From Tremella fuciformis (taxonomy: Eukaryota > Basidiomycota > Tremellomycetes > Tremellales > Tremellaceae), in the NCBI GenBank assembly GCA_032768795.1, contig CP136494.1:620001-684000 (forward strand): a stretch of 64,000 bases of DNA, given 5' to 3'. Every line of letters begins with the position of its first letter. Positions within the stretch are counted from its first letter, which is position 1. The position numbers were made by a program, and so were the translations under genes. A model generated the notes under the pieces. It saw only the letters and a list, made by a program, of their open reading frames with translations, had not been told where the DNA came from and made no database searches. This document shows positions 21,471 through 34,007 of the stretch, piece after piece.

Positions 21471-22809
21471 ATGTCGGCCATGGTCGAGCATGACCTGGAC
21501 CCGGAAGAGCTGGAGCAGGACGACGAGGCATTCGGTCAGTCGTTTCAACAATGGAAGTATCGGCCAAGCTGAGACCTCAGACTCCTCATCACAAGCATCG
21601 TCGACTCAGACGTCCACCATCACATGGATCGTGAGCAGCGCGGCCGTCAAGCGAGACATGGCGATGAAGACTGATCGCAGAACTGGTTCACTACTCTGCC
21701 CGGGCACGACTATTTCTGCGAGGTTCACGAGGAGTTCATCGAGGACGACTTCAACCTGACTGGTCAGTTTGGCGCGAGCTGGTCGGGACCCAGCTGACAG
21801 GCAGGCCTGCAAGCCATGGTGCCGTTCTGGAAGGAAGCGCTCGAGATGGTGTTGGACGTGGAGCCAGGTCAGTCTGTTGAGACGAGGGTGTGGAGCAGAC
21901 TCATGACTAGAGGACGACTCGGCAAAGATACCCGACGTGTCGATCGTCGAATCTTCTGCAGAATTGCTATATGGTCTGGTACATCAGCGATTCATCCTCA
22001 CCAAGCAAGGCTTGGCATCCATGGTGGGTGATGGCGACGAGTTTACGAGGCCGGACCTGATCACAGGTGGAAAAATACGAGCAGGGACACTTTGGGGCAT
22101 GTCCGCGTGTGTTTTGCGGAGCGACGCATGTTCTCCCTTGTGGGCGGAGCGATATGCCTGGCATCGATACCGTCAAACTGTACTGTCCCAACTGCGGAGA
22201 CATCTATTCACCTCCAAGTAGCAAATACAGCTCTGTCGATGGTGAGTCTCAATGACAAGCATCTTTGGCTCTGTGCTTGGGATCCTGCTGATGACAGGCG
22301 CTTTCTTCGGTACCACATTTGCGCCGCTCTTCTTCCAGACATACCCCGAGTTCCTCTCGCTCCCATTCTCGCCGTCCGTCCCACTTTCCGGCTCGTCCAC
22401 ATCGCCCGTAGGCGGCGAAACATGGATCAACCCCGATCCATACGGCGGCCAGAAGCCTGCGTTGGGTAAAGTGTACGAGCCTAAAATCTACGGCTTCAAA
22501 GTGTCCGAGCGAGCGCCCAGTGGACCGAGGATGAAGTGGCTGCGCGAGCGCCCGGAGCGGTATGACGAGCTCGACCAAGTGGATCACAAGGGGCGGTGGA
22601 AAGAGTCTCTACGGGCCGGTGGCCAGGATGTCAAGGACGAGCCTATGGACGTGCTGGAAGACCGCAAGGGTGCGCTGTTTGACGATGAGGAGGAAGAAGA
22701 CGACGACGAGGAAGAGGAAGAGGAAGAAGAGAAACAGCCGGTGGCAACGCCTACGCCAACCGGTGCTCAACCGGCGGGGACACCGGCGGTCCCGCCCAGA
22801 CGGCGCTGA
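21471..22809 (+). CDS. CKB1: casein kinase II regulatory (beta) subunit
   Basis: Regulatory subunit that dimerises and docks the CK2 catalytic subunits. Seven exons: 21471-21534, 21581-21630, 21681-21762, 21805-21867, 21911-22023, 22067-22241 and 22298-22809, giving 352 aa. Family blocks in order: 'TWINWFTTLPGHDYFCEV', 'EEFIEDDFNLTGL', the acidic loop 'DVEPEDDSAKIPDV', 'AELLYGLVHQRFILT', then the zinc-binding cysteines CPRVFC and CPNCGD, then 'GAFFGTTFAPLFF'. A ~100-residue C-terminal tail carries a run of about 20 acidic residues (22680-22735), longer than in animals. CKB1 versus CKB2 paralogue is not decided. Confidence 0.93.
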
Positions 22810-22989
22810 GATCGTTAGATGGTTCAGAGTACGAGCAACGGTGTCAGTGTATTGTACGAGATCATCTGGGCATTCGCAAGTATGTAAGCATTTCGATTGG
22901 GATGGCTTGGCACGAGTCGTGGGGCCGTGGGAATGATCTCGATCGTTGCACGACTCTACTCCTTTACTGATCTAAGACTGACTTTGGAC

Positions 22990-23031
22990 TGTCGGTCCCG
23001 CTCTCTGGGTTGTCGGTCCCGCTCTCTGGGT
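22990..23031. repeat. two perfect 21-bp tandem copies in the CK2B/ADH intergenic spacer
   Basis: The 21-mer beginning tgtcggtcccgctc occurs at 22990-23010 and again at 23011-23031, just downstream of the CK2 beta gene and 30 bp before the ADH stop codon, in the shared 3' UTR region. Confidence 0.7.
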
Positions 23032-23060
23032 CCGCTCTCCTCCCCCATGGGTCCGAATAG

Positions 23061-24342
23061 TCAAAGCGGGACAGGCGAGATCTCGAAGACTGTCTTGCCC
23101 ACTTCGCCCTTCTCAAACCGCCGGTACCACTCCTCGGCCTCGTCCAGCGGGACCTGGTGCTGTATGAAGTCGGCAAATGTCTCGGGACTGCTCTGTAGCA
23201 GCTCGCGCGCAGGCTCAAAGTACCTGCGGACGGAACATCGTCCGAACTGCAGCCGCAGACTGCATGTCAGCTCAGCTCCAAGCCCGTCGCCGAGCCTCGC
23301 AAGACCGACTTTTTCCCGTATAGGAGCTCGCCGTCCATGTCCATCTGCCCGTGCACGCCACACGAGCTGACCACGCCGTACGGCCGCACGAGACTCATGG
23401 CGGTGCGCAGCGCCGCACCGTTCCCGACCACCTCCAGCGCAGCATCGGCACCCCTCCCCTCGGTCACGGCGAGCACCTCGGCCCGCAGGGCATCTGCCGG
23501 CAGCGCCGTCGCGCCGTACTGGGCTGCCTGGGCCCGCCGTCCCTCCGACGGGTCGGTGGCGAAGACGGTGGCGAACATGGTGCGCGCGGCGATGATGGCG
23601 CACAGCCCGACGGGCCCGCAGCCCACCACGACGCACGCGCCGCCGAGTGTGCGCTTTGACTGTACCTCCGAGGTGGCGGGCTGGTCGGGGTCGGTCGAGA
23701 GCAGCGAGAGCGCGTTGTGAGCGGTCATGTAGCCCGTTGGGAGGACGTCCGCCAGCAAGAGGGCGAGATGGGGCGGGATAGACCGGGGTAGGGGGAAGAC
23801 GCAGGCGTCCGCCATCGGTATCCGGATGTACTCTGCCTGGGCGCCCGGTACGCCCACACCTGTCCCCAGCGAGATGGACGACAGGCAACGGGACGTGTGT
23901 CCCTTCATGCAGTAGAAGCAGGCCCCTGGGTTGTCAGCTCAGCCGCAATAGCTCCAGGTCGGTCAAGTTCAAGAGAGGCTGGCTTACCGCAAGACAATGA
24001 GAACGGCGCGAGCACAACGTCGCCGAGTTTAAAACGCTGCACCGCAGTGCCGATACGGACGATGGACCCGACAAACTCGTGGCCGAGCGTGAACCCGGTC
24101 GCTGGGCCTTCCTTCCCGCGGTAGAAGTGCAGGTCGGATCCTTGCTGTCAGCCCATCACGCCGTCGTGCAATTCCATGTCCTGAGGCTCACCACACAGAC
24201 CGGCCAGATGGACTTTGACCAGTACATCCGTGTCTGCCTCGAGCTCCGGCACTGGCACATCTTCCACGTGCACCGAGTGGTTGCCCTTCAGTATCACCGC
24301 CTTCATCGTGCTTGGCAACGGGTTCGAGCTGTCGGTGCTCAT
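23061..24342 (-). CDS. zinc-dependent alcohol dehydrogenase (MDR family)
   Basis: Medium-chain dehydrogenase acting on an alcohol or aldehyde with NAD(P). Exons 24342-24192, 24140-23988, 23925-23310 and 23259-23061 give 372 aa. Catalytic zinc residues: Cys in 'AGLCGSDLHFYRG', His-Glu in 'LGHEFVGSI'. Structural zinc: four cysteines in 'SCGACFYCMKGHTSRC'. Rossmann motif 'VVVGCGPVGLCAI'. C-terminal 'GEVGKTVFEISP' is typical of the family. The start at 24342 gives a 12-residue leader before 'MKAVILKGN'; the ATG at 24306 is equally possible. Substrate not inferable. Convergent with CK2 beta. Confidence 0.88.
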
Positions 24343-24884
24343 ATTGTCAGTGCTGTGAGAGTGAGTTTTCCATGTCAACCTGTACTACAGGTCAAGTCGC
24401 CCAGTCGGGCATCGGGATCTTGCTCCGGCCGGACTTGACCGTTGAGGCATCGGTGGGCAACGGTGGGCAAGAAGCAGGTTTCATTGGCCTTCCGTGCATT
24501 TGCGTCTAATCAATGTGGAATGGCGAATAGCAGTCCATAAGAGGCTTCCCTTCCCCTCTGTGGTCGAAAGAAGTCGGTCTTCTGTGTATTTGCGTCTAAA
24601 CAGTACTCGTATTAAATGGCGGGGAGCATTCGTGTGAGGCTCCTCTTACTCTCTGTGGTTGAAAGAAGTCAAGTGGTGGGATATAGGAGCGCCGTGGCCT
24701 GACCAGGTCAGGAAGCCAAGTGGGGCGAGGCCGCCCCAGCTTTCCCCCTCGGAACCCTCAGTCATGATGAGAACCTGCACGATTCTGAGGGATACAAATA
24801 GCAGGGACGGAGTCGACCCTCAACCATTCAACTTTCCCCGTTTCTAAACCGCCGTTGTATCCTACGCACCTGCTTTCTCTTGCA
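24343..24884. repeat. ~90-bp direct repeats and duplicated promoter block
   Basis: The word CATTTGCGTCTAA starts at 24497 and recurs as TATTTGCGTCTAA at 24587, each followed by '..ctctgtggt(c/t)gaaagaagtc', giving a repeat period of 90 bp. From 24587 to the orphan-gene start at 24885 the sequence is recognisably duplicated at 26353-26661 (shared aagtggggcgaggccg and agtagcaggga.ggagt). This block is probably the promoter of the duplicated orphan genes. It must also contain the promoter of the divergent ADH. Confidence 0.6.
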
Positions 24885-25861
24885 ATGACTGACCGGCTCT
24901 TCTGTAAAGTCGTAACATTCAGCGCTGACAGCGAAGGCAAATCCGTTCCAACTGATGCCGAGTGGTACTCTGGCAATCTGCCGGCCCGCAACATGACCAC
25001 GTATGGTACCCTTGATCCGGAGCCCGCGGCCTACAGCCGGTATGACCAACCTGTTACACAACGATGAGAGCTATGCATTCGTCCCTCTCTGCAGTTCTAC
25101 ATATATAAGAGCGGTCTCTCTGTCAAGCCATCTACATAAGGTTACTCATTCGGCCGAAAGAGGCAATTCTGACCTTATGAGGCGTCCTCGGGGCCTATTG
25201 TTCAACACAACCTATGTATCGTTTGAGCGATGTGATAGAAACTGTTGAAGCAAATCTGTTCGACCCTAACGGCCGCAAGACCGTGCGTGACGAGCGCCCA
25301 GATGGCACAACGGCCAGAAAAGGGGAGGGTATTTCCCCCTCTGTATGGGAAGCGCTGTACACCTTCTTACGGTTGCCAGAAGCTGTGGTGCGAGACGTCA
25401 CAGCAGAGGTCGGCTCGATTGACGTTGTGGATCAAGGAGAGAAGAGCGATCTGCGTAGTCTCCCAAGCGAAGCCCAGTGGTATCTGGGTATTCTCAAAGA
25501 ATCATGGCGCAATCAAGATCATGTGGTGGTGATACCGATATCCCAGTACCCGATTAAGGCCGTTGGGCGCATTCTGGAGCCCGGCGACGTCGAGCTATTG
25601 CCTGACCTTCGTAATCCGGTAGACGTCGGTGAGAGCTTTGAGAGGCGTTACGAACCAGGGGACGGAGGGACTGCGAAACCGCGCCTGATGTGGCATGCCA
25701 GGCGCCCGGAAGACTTCACAGCTTACAACTTGTCCATCTGGGAACAGCCTGCCGACGCCAGCGAGCCAGTCTCGACCAATCCGGAGACTCAGACGAGTTC
25801 GGAGACTCCAAACCAGTCCCGCGATTCTGACAAGGTAGAGTTCAGAGATTCGCACGGTTGA
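24885..25861 (+). pseudogene. orphan gene, copy 1, interrupted by a solo LTR
   Basis: The frame from ATG 24885 runs to 25051, where a 156-bp solo LTR begins; the same frame resumes after the LTR and one target-site copy (at 25213) and continues to TGA at 25861. Removing LTR plus one 5-bp duplicate (161 nt) makes an uninterrupted 271-codon frame, so the insertion is recent relative to the coding sequence. No family recognised: there is a polar region with 'DERPDGTTARKGE', a helical 'LPEAVVRDVTAEVG', 'AVGRILEPGDVELLPDLR' and a Ser/Thr/Gln-rich tail. It is paralogous to the next unit. It is possibly non-functional now, though the 3' part could start at the ATG at 25214. Confidence 0.65.
25052..25207 (+). 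mobile_element. solo LTR, 156 bp, with 5-bp target duplication CAACC
   Basis: TGTTACACAA...TTGTTCAACA, flanked by CAACC at 25047-25051 and 25208-25212. Contains a TATATAAGAG TATA-like word (about 25102) consistent with a U3 promoter on the plus strand. Matches the solo LTR at 19671 at both ends. It lies inside the reading frame of orphan copy 1. The short LTR and 5-bp duplication fit a Ty1/copia- or Ty3-type element; no internal domain is present to decide. Confidence 0.88.
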
Positions 25862-26661
25862 CCATGGAGCTGCCGGCGCAGGAGGCATCTGATAGACGGG
25901 CCGAACGAGACCCGTAGCCTGACTGCAAGCCAGACGCAGGACTCAGACAAGCTCGCTGTGGAAAGCTGCATGCAAGCCCTCCTCTGTGTATCCTTCCCCA
26001 TCACTCTCACGTCTACTTCAAGTCTTGAAAAGCGATCTCTCCATATGCAACGATCTCAGCATCGTGACACATTTGATGGGTGTATATATATATGAGGAAA
26101 GATGATTCGGAAAACAATTGACAATGCCTCAGCCATGCTACTTCTGATTGTCTATGACTTGCCCGTTGCTTCGCTCCGCTCTGACTGCGCGACTGAGGAG
26201 CTCCGGAGCGCAACTAGTACCCAGAACGCCCGAAGAAGTCCTCGGAATATTGCCACTTGCACCTTCCCGATCGTTGCGGCTCGACGCTGATATGCGGTAC
26301 CAGCTCGACTCCCACAATAGCCTCGACCTCGACCAAAGACGCGAATGACGCGCATTTGCGTCTGATCAGTGGCAAATGGCGGACCACATTCGTGTGACGC
26401 TTCTACTCCCCTTTGTTGGTGCTGTGGTTTTAAAGTGGCCACTTGAAGAAGCCAGGTGGTGAGGTCGAGAAGCGACGTGGCCTGGCCAGGCCGGGAAGGC
26501 AAGTGGGGCGAGGCCGCGCCATCTTTCCCTTGAGGTACCCTGCATTCATGTGAGGAGCCTACACGACTATTTGACTGGTCTGCAAGACTTAAGTAGCAGG
26601 GAAGGAGTTGACCCCAACCCATCGACTCTCAGTCTTTGCATTGCCACCGCCATTGGCTCAC
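25862..26661. other. spacer between the duplicated orphan genes
   Basis: 800 bp. The first half (about 26092-26345) is similar to 27680-27910 downstream of copy 2 (shared attgacaatgcct..gccatgcta and cttgcccgttgcttcgc), and the second half (26353-26661) repeats 24587-24884. It is therefore the junction of a ~1.77-kb tandem duplication. A (ta)n stretch occurs at 26083-26092. No other gene is seen. Confidence 0.6.
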
Positions 26662-27520
26662 ATGTCACTTGTCTCTCCGCGCCTATGCGATCTTCGGAAC
26701 ACCGATGTGGTCCTCTATACAGTCAAGACCGGCAGCGGTGTCAGGCCACCCACAGCCCGGTGGGGCATCATGTATCTGACCCGCCGTAACATGTCCGAGG
26801 ATGATACCACCAGTCCGGATGACAGATCTGTACAGCATTCGAGCGATGCGATATCAGGTGCTGGGGAAAGCCCGGCGGACCCTCATGGCAGCAACAACGC
26901 GCGCAACGAGCGCCCAGATGGCACAACGTCCAGGCCAACAGACGGTCATTCTCCCGCTGCGGGGGCTTTAAGCAGGATCGATTTCTTTCCTTTGCCTGAC
27001 GTTTTGGTGCAGGACATGTTGGAGGTGATCACAAAGACAAACTCATCGCTTCATATCAATGAGGAAGAAGGAGAGGTGAGCTCTCTGCTATTAGGGAGCG
27101 TTCTGCCAAGCGTTCCGGACGAAGTCAAGCGTTGTGAGACACTCCTATCACAAGCCAAACAATTGTCCCACCAGACTGCTGCACGCGTGGCACCGCTATC
27201 TCAATGCCGGAGCAGGGCGGTCGGGCTCATGCTGGAGCCCTGAAGTCGTCGAGCGGTTTCCTGACCTCCGCAGTCGGAAAGATGTCGGGGAGAGCTTTGT
27301 GAGGTTTTTGGAACCAGCGGCTCGCCGACGGACTTTCCTGGCAAGAGTTTGGAACACTTTATTCCGTGTTGGTCGCGGACGAGAGTGCCTATATTGTCCG
27401 GTCTAACTCGGGGACTCAGACGAGTCCAGCGACTCAGACGGGTCCAGAGATTCAGACAGATCCAGAAGCTCAGACGAGTCCAGAGACTCGCACGGATGGA
27501 ACAAGCCCGCCAGGACCATA
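26662..27520 (+). pseudogene. orphan gene, copy 2, frameshifted
   Basis: Open from ATG 26662 to TGA 27241-27243. The region downstream in another frame ('VVERFPDLRSRKDVGESF') is clearly homologous to copy 1 'VELLPDLRNPVDVGESF', so a one-base indel near 27240 has broken the gene; that second frame then stops at 27406. Shared N-terminal half: 'NERPDGTTSR' versus 'DERPDGTTAR', and 'SQCRSRAVGLMLEP' versus 'SQYPIKAVGRILEP'. Overall divergence is large, so the duplication is old. The tail has become an 18-bp minisatellite. Function unknown. Confidence 0.6.
27413..27495 (+). repeat. 18-bp minisatellite, about 4.6 copies
   Basis: Units at 27413, 27431, 27449, 27467 and a partial one at 27485 follow the pattern gactcagacgagtccaga with a few substitutions. 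In one frame they encode a TQTSPE-like hexapeptide repeat, matching the Ser/Thr/Gln-rich tail of orphan copy 1. Confidence 0.75.
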
Positions 27521-28728
27521 AAGCTGCCGGTCAAGGACGCGTTTGATAGACGGGCTGATCAAGACCCGTCGCCTGACTTCAGGCCACACGCAGCATTCAG
27601 AGAAGCTTGCTGTTGCAAGCTCCTTGCAAACTCTCCTCTATATATCGTTCCCCACGACCCTCACATGGTGTTATACTGTAGATTGGACATGTGTGAAAAA
27701 GGATGTGTATTCGTACGATTGACAATGCCTTGGCAATGCTACCTTTGATTGTATGTATGTATATGCGTTGCCCGTTGCTTCGCGCCGCGTCGCTCTGCCT
27801 GCGCGACCAAAGAGGCCTTGGTGGTGTTGCCACTTCCTCTTCCCACTTGTTGCAGCTCGACCCCAGTGTTCTGTACCGACTCGACTCGCATAATGGCCTC
27901 GATCAAAGATATGGTCCCCGCCCAAGACGACCAGTTCAGAGGACGGAATGACAAAAGCTTCAGTGACGTGCTCAGTATGCTAGGCTAGAGGAACGGTGCA
28001 GAGGAGATCAACAGATTATTATTGATTCCTCGTGCAATGCTGCGATGACATACGGCTGCGAAGTGAGTGGACTGCCATCTCCAGGCTGCCGGCCTACTGA
28101 CGGGTGTAGGATTTCGATCTTGGCGAGCTGTGTGATCATGTTGTAAGCAAAGAAGTGTCGTGTGCGGAATTGCCACTGCGCACGGTTGGCGGTAAGACGA
28201 CTGTACTCAACTGTATACGTCCACTTCCTTCGCTGGGACGACGAGATCGTCCCTCGGCCCATTGATCTCGCCAACATCACCGTCGATGTGGGGAACGCAG
28301 ACCTAACGTCTCTTCTGGACAAGTCCCAGGCGCCCTTGAGCGGTGCGGACTGCGGTCTGCACCGGCTCTGTACTCGGCGCGGGTCGACGATGGTCCGTGA
28401 TGGCAGTCGATCCACCAAGGAAGTAGATGTGGTCATCTGCGTCATCATCAGGCAGCGCATGACTGCAGATTAGCCCTCATAGGACGAGTCGGTGCGAGCA
28501 CGCTTGTAACCACCTCGCCTGTTCGTCCGGAGTGGTCAATTCTAAGCACGCATCCTCTCACAGATCTCTACCGTTGATTATTGTTGATAGCATTTTCCAT
28601 TTCAGTTGCATTAGCGTGAATCGTCAGCGAGGGCCAGATAGCGCTGGAAGCTATGGTCGATCACGGCGGGGGAGGCCCTCTGCTCAGAGACGCCAATGTC
28701 ATACATGTGCTCGTGATCATCGTACTTG
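27521..28728. other. stretch with no supported gene
   Basis: 1.2 kb. The first ~390 bp is duplicated flank of the orphan unit. At 28162-28473 there is a 103-codon open frame on the plus strand and an overlapping 150-codon one on the minus strand (28008-28460); neither resembles a family or shows a credible exon structure, so I leave both unannotated. Confidence 0.4.
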
Positions 28729-29615
<887 letters not shown>

Positions 29616-29879
29616 GGTGTGTAGACAGGAGCAGACACGAGTAGACATGTAAATGGACGAGTCGGGTGCCGAAGATTTCCAATCGACCCGGCAATCCAAT
29701 CGACTTAACTTTTGGTGGCAAAAATCAAATCTCGGTATACGGGTGGCACTCATGAGCGATGATGCTGATGCGCTCGCATTTCATTCCAATAACGTAGCAG
29801 TGCTCGTGAGAGATCAACCTATCGTCCTTGGACGACATCTATCCCCTCGTTCTCGTCCTCGTCCTCGTCCTGGTCCTCG

Positions 29880-32800
29880 TCATATACAAGACCGCAATCC
29901 GCTTCCCGGTGTCCCCACCTGGGTGATTTCATCCACCACACACACCGTCCCCTTGTACTCTGGCAGGTATTTGGCGCCGGTGTAAGCCGACACGACGCTC
30001 GGCGATCCAGAGTAGATCGGTGTGAGGGACGCGGGGCAGACATCGAACGGCGTGAAGTGGTCGTACGCGATCTCGTGTGCGTCTCGAGGGTTCTTCTGTC
30101 CGGCAGCGAGAATCGACCGAGCCTGCCGGAATCAGCTTGGAACCGTTCAACCAGCATAAAGCACTCACCTGGGTCAACACCTTTGCATCCGAGACGTTGG
30201 TGTCCACCAATCTTCTTGCAAAGACGGCCGCAGTGCTTGCATTGCCGGCCTTGCTGAAAACACCCATCGCACTCCGGAGAGCAAGCTGAGTGTGTGCCAG
30301 GGACAACTTGCAGTGGGTGAAGTAGGCGGCGAGTTCCAGATTCCGTACAACGCTCCCCTCGGGGTCTTCCGCGACGAGCTTCCGCCGCTCTGTCTCCATC
30401 GTCAAGCCGACAATGTACTCCTTGCATGAAATGACCACCTCTTTGATCTCCTCCGCCTCGTCGTTGTCGGAAACGACGACCATGAGCAATTTCTGGAGGA
30501 CGGAGCGGAATGCCGCGAGAGACTCGGCAAACTTGCCTCGTGAGAAGAGTCTATTGGCTTCTGCGAGCTCGCCCCCTTTGAGGTCCGCGAAGGCGACAGG
30601 GGAGAATGGGACCACCTCGCGGAGCTCGGTCGTGTCGGGATTTCGGCGAACGTGGAACGAGAGCGGTGGGAGTGATGGGTTTGCGGGTACCGATACCCTG
30701 GAGGACGAATATGCTGAGAGGAAAAGAGGCTTGAGCGGAGCGAAGTTGACCGCAGCGACTTGGCGATTGAGAAGCTGCATGGCAGATTCGAAATTGCCGG
30801 CGGCAGCATGATCGGCAGCCAAAGGCGAATTGCGTGTCCACATCTCGTCTTCATTGACGCCTGACGTGACACCTTCCGAGAAATCGGCCTCCCCGCCGTC
30901 GACCACAGCATCTTCCCCGGGAATCTCTTCCTCAGCTTCGGGGACAACAATCACCTCGGCGTCAAGATCCCATCCCTCGTCTTCGTCACCTTCCTCTCCG
31001 GGGATTTCGCCATCTAGGGTCTCTTCGGCGTTGGCCCAGGAGTCAAGTGTCTCGCCATTGGTGGCCGGCGCGGTCTCTCCTGTCATGATGGCATCCGCGC
31101 CGCCATTTGCAAGAGCTCGGTCGAAGAACGATTCGCCGAGGTTCTTGATCGGCCAGTTGGATTCGGCTTGCGGGAAGACTACCTTTGGCGGAGCAAGAGA
31201 CGAGTGACCGGAATTCTGTGGCGGCGGGGGTAGATCATCTTCAGTCATCCCTGCCTCTTCCAAGATGTCAAGCGCAGTGTCATCGAGCCCGTTCGTCTTG
31301 GCCGTGTAGTAAGCCAAGGGGTACTGGCCTGTCTCGCGAAGCACGGCGACTCTGGACTTGACGTCGCCAAGGTAGAGCGAGTTTTGGAAGCGAGACATGT
31401 TATCGCCGCGTTTTGTCGCAATGACCTGCATCATGCCGAGTTTCTGCACGTTCCCGGTAAGAAGGTACAGGAAGGACAGTTTGTCGAAGTTCTTGGTTTT
31501 CTGGTACGCGGTCTCGACAATCTGATGTTATTCGGCTGCTTACAATCCGCGAAAGTACACACCTGATGATTGCCCTGCTTCAAGGCCGCCGCGCCAAGTC
31601 TCTCCCACACGTCCTCGCGGTCAACAGCTCGCGCCATCTCCAAAGCCACCTGCAAGTTGCCACATTCGACGGCCAAGTCGAAGCGGGTCTGCTGATCTTG
31701 CACAAAGTGCAACGCGATCTCGGGGTAGCCCTTCTTCTGCAGGTAGCCGATGATGCTCTGTCCGACAAGATTGGAGCTCCGAATAATCTGAAGCACCTCG
31801 TCGTAGTTTTTCCTGATCAAGGCCAGCTTGAATCGGTATTCGGTGGGATCGATGGTGATCGATCTTGGCTTGGCAGTCCGGTCGAGGCAGTGGACGATTT
31901 GTCCTTTGACTCGGGTAAGGTAGACAGGCTGATCGAGCGTCTTGATGATGCCGTTATCACCTTGGGGAAGCGCGTACTTGATGTGATTCAATGTGGTATA
32001 GATAAGGATGCCAGAATCGTCCCAGGCGGCCGATTTGATCCGAATGGTCTCGTGGATAAGGGCAGATTGTACAAGTGACTTGCTGGCAATAGTGATAGTG
32101 TGCTTTGAGAGGAGTGCTACGGTGTTGCCGTCCGCGCTCCACACGACGTATTTCACGGGCGGAGTGGAGATTTCCGCGAGTACCTTGCCTTGCTGGATGT
32201 CAAAGAGGACGACGCTGCTCGCCGAAGCCAGCAACAAGCTCGCCGTACCGCCATAGAAGATTTCGTTGGTGACCACTGGGCATTTGACGGTCTTGGTCAG
32301 GTTGTTGCTGAGATCACGAATTTCGATGTTCTGGCCAGTCTTGTCGAGCACGGCAAGACGGTTGCGAGCGACAAAGATGGCGCAGGAGCCAGTGCCTCGT
32401 TTCCCGTCAGAAGGAGTGTCCTTGCCGTCGTTTGGTGAAGGAGTTGACGACTTGGGCAATGTAACGAGCTCGTATGCACCGTTCTCGGTGGCAGCAGTGA
32501 CCAAGACCGCTCGCTCGGCTGGGTTATACGACAGTGTTCGAGGTTGCACCCACTGCGAGCCGAGTTTGCGGACAGAGCAGATACCCTGATTTGTGCCGGT
32601 ACTGAGATCGGCCATCCGGATGATCTTGTCCTTGACGTAGAAGAGCTGGTTGCCGGACAAAGAGAAAGCCGGACGTTCCCGTTCCAGTTTGAAAACGATG
32701 AGGCCGTTGTCGTGTCCTTTTCATGAGCCCGATGCTGCAGGCTGTACCAAGCAGCTTACCTGCGGCGAAGAGATTGAGCTCAGGATGAGCGCACAGTACC

Positions 32801-34007
32801 CAGAATCTGTCATGCTCTCTCCGGAAAGTCTGGACAGCCGTCCTCTTTGTCATGTCCCAGACCCGGATTGTCTTGTCCTCGCTAGCAGACAGAATCAACT
32901 CGTGTCGCGGGTGAAACATGGTCATCGAGACATTGTTAAAATGCCCTCTGCAGCTGTCCACCTCCCATGCCTTTGTCTCTGACATGCGCCAAAGCTTGAT
33001 CTGCCTGTCGTCGCCGCATGAGACGATCAAGGGCAGCGTCGGGTGGAAGGCGGCCCAGTTGACCCCGCGGTCGTGACCCTCCAGGACGTATTTGACGACG
33101 GCGTCCGTGTTGCCGAAGAGATCAGCTTGCCCTTGGTTGGCGCGAGAAATCTGTTCGTCTAGCGACATGGGAGCCTGATGGGCCTGATTCTTCTTTCGAA
33201 GGCCGGAGATGTCCCAAACGCGCACAGTCAGGTCCATGGATGCCGAAACGACGAGATCGTCCCATGGATGGAATTGGGCACACCTTTGCGTCAGCTCACG
33301 GGCATCGAGCAAAGCGCTGACCTACATGATGTAGTGGTTGTGTCCCGTGAGGATGGCGATACAAGTGCGCGACTGCCAATTCCATATCCGTATAGTCTGG
33401 TCGTCTGAAGCGGATATGATCCAGGGGTATTCGCGGTGGAAGAAGACTGTGCGGACGTAATCAAGATCTGGTCCTCAGTTCAGATCCTTCTCTGTGCTGC
33501 ATCGTGACTGACGGCCGGTCAATGTGAACAAGCATTTCCGTTGCTTGTAGTTCCACACCTTGATCTTGTAATCGTCACCACCAGAGCAGAATATCGGTTG
33601 TGTGGGGTGAAAACAAATGCCTCGGACGGGACCTGCACGTCAGCTGCGTTGTACACATCAAAGTGGGAACTTACCGTCATGTTCGTCGTACCGGTCGACC
33701 AGGGTACCCATCTGATAGTTCCACAGCTGAATAGTTCCATTGTGCAAGGAGGCAGCAAGCAGAGGGGTCTTTGGATCTGATTGTCAGCCACCACCGTTGC
33801 CCCGTGTCGATATCCTATGACCGCTCCTCCGGCAAGTGATAGTCCGCTCCTACAGAGAGCCAACGCTACGAAGTGGAATGCTCACGGAAGGCGATGCCCT
33901 TGACCCTCGGTGATTTGCTCTCAAACTGCCCTATCAGCATGCAGTCACGGAAGAGCCAGGTATCCGAGGCATGACCAAGCGGTGCCCACCTTGGTGAGCA
34001 TCTGCAT
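29880..34007 (-). CDS. COP1: coatomer subunit alpha (COPI)
   Basis: Scaffold subunit of the COPI coat in Golgi-to-ER transport (yeast Cop1/Ret1, human COPA). Nine exons: 34007-33990, 33925-33886, 33776-33675, 33632-33513, 33467-33326, 33283-32760, 32716-31563, 31521-30169 and 30122-29880, giving 1231 aa, the usual length. It begins '[20 protein letters not shown]', continues with WD40 repeats ('[11 protein letters not shown]', '[13 protein letters not shown]', '[13 protein letters not shown]', '[13 protein letters not shown]'), then the helical solenoid ('[18 protein letters not shown]', '[20 protein letters not shown]') and the C-terminal domain ending '[20 protein letters not shown]'. The first exon codes only six residues. 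Divergent from RAD14. Confidence 0.95.

Noticed and set aside
28008..28473. Overlapping open frames on both strands
   Set aside because: Neither strand gives a recognisable protein or credible splice structure; composition is like the spacer. Left unannotated.
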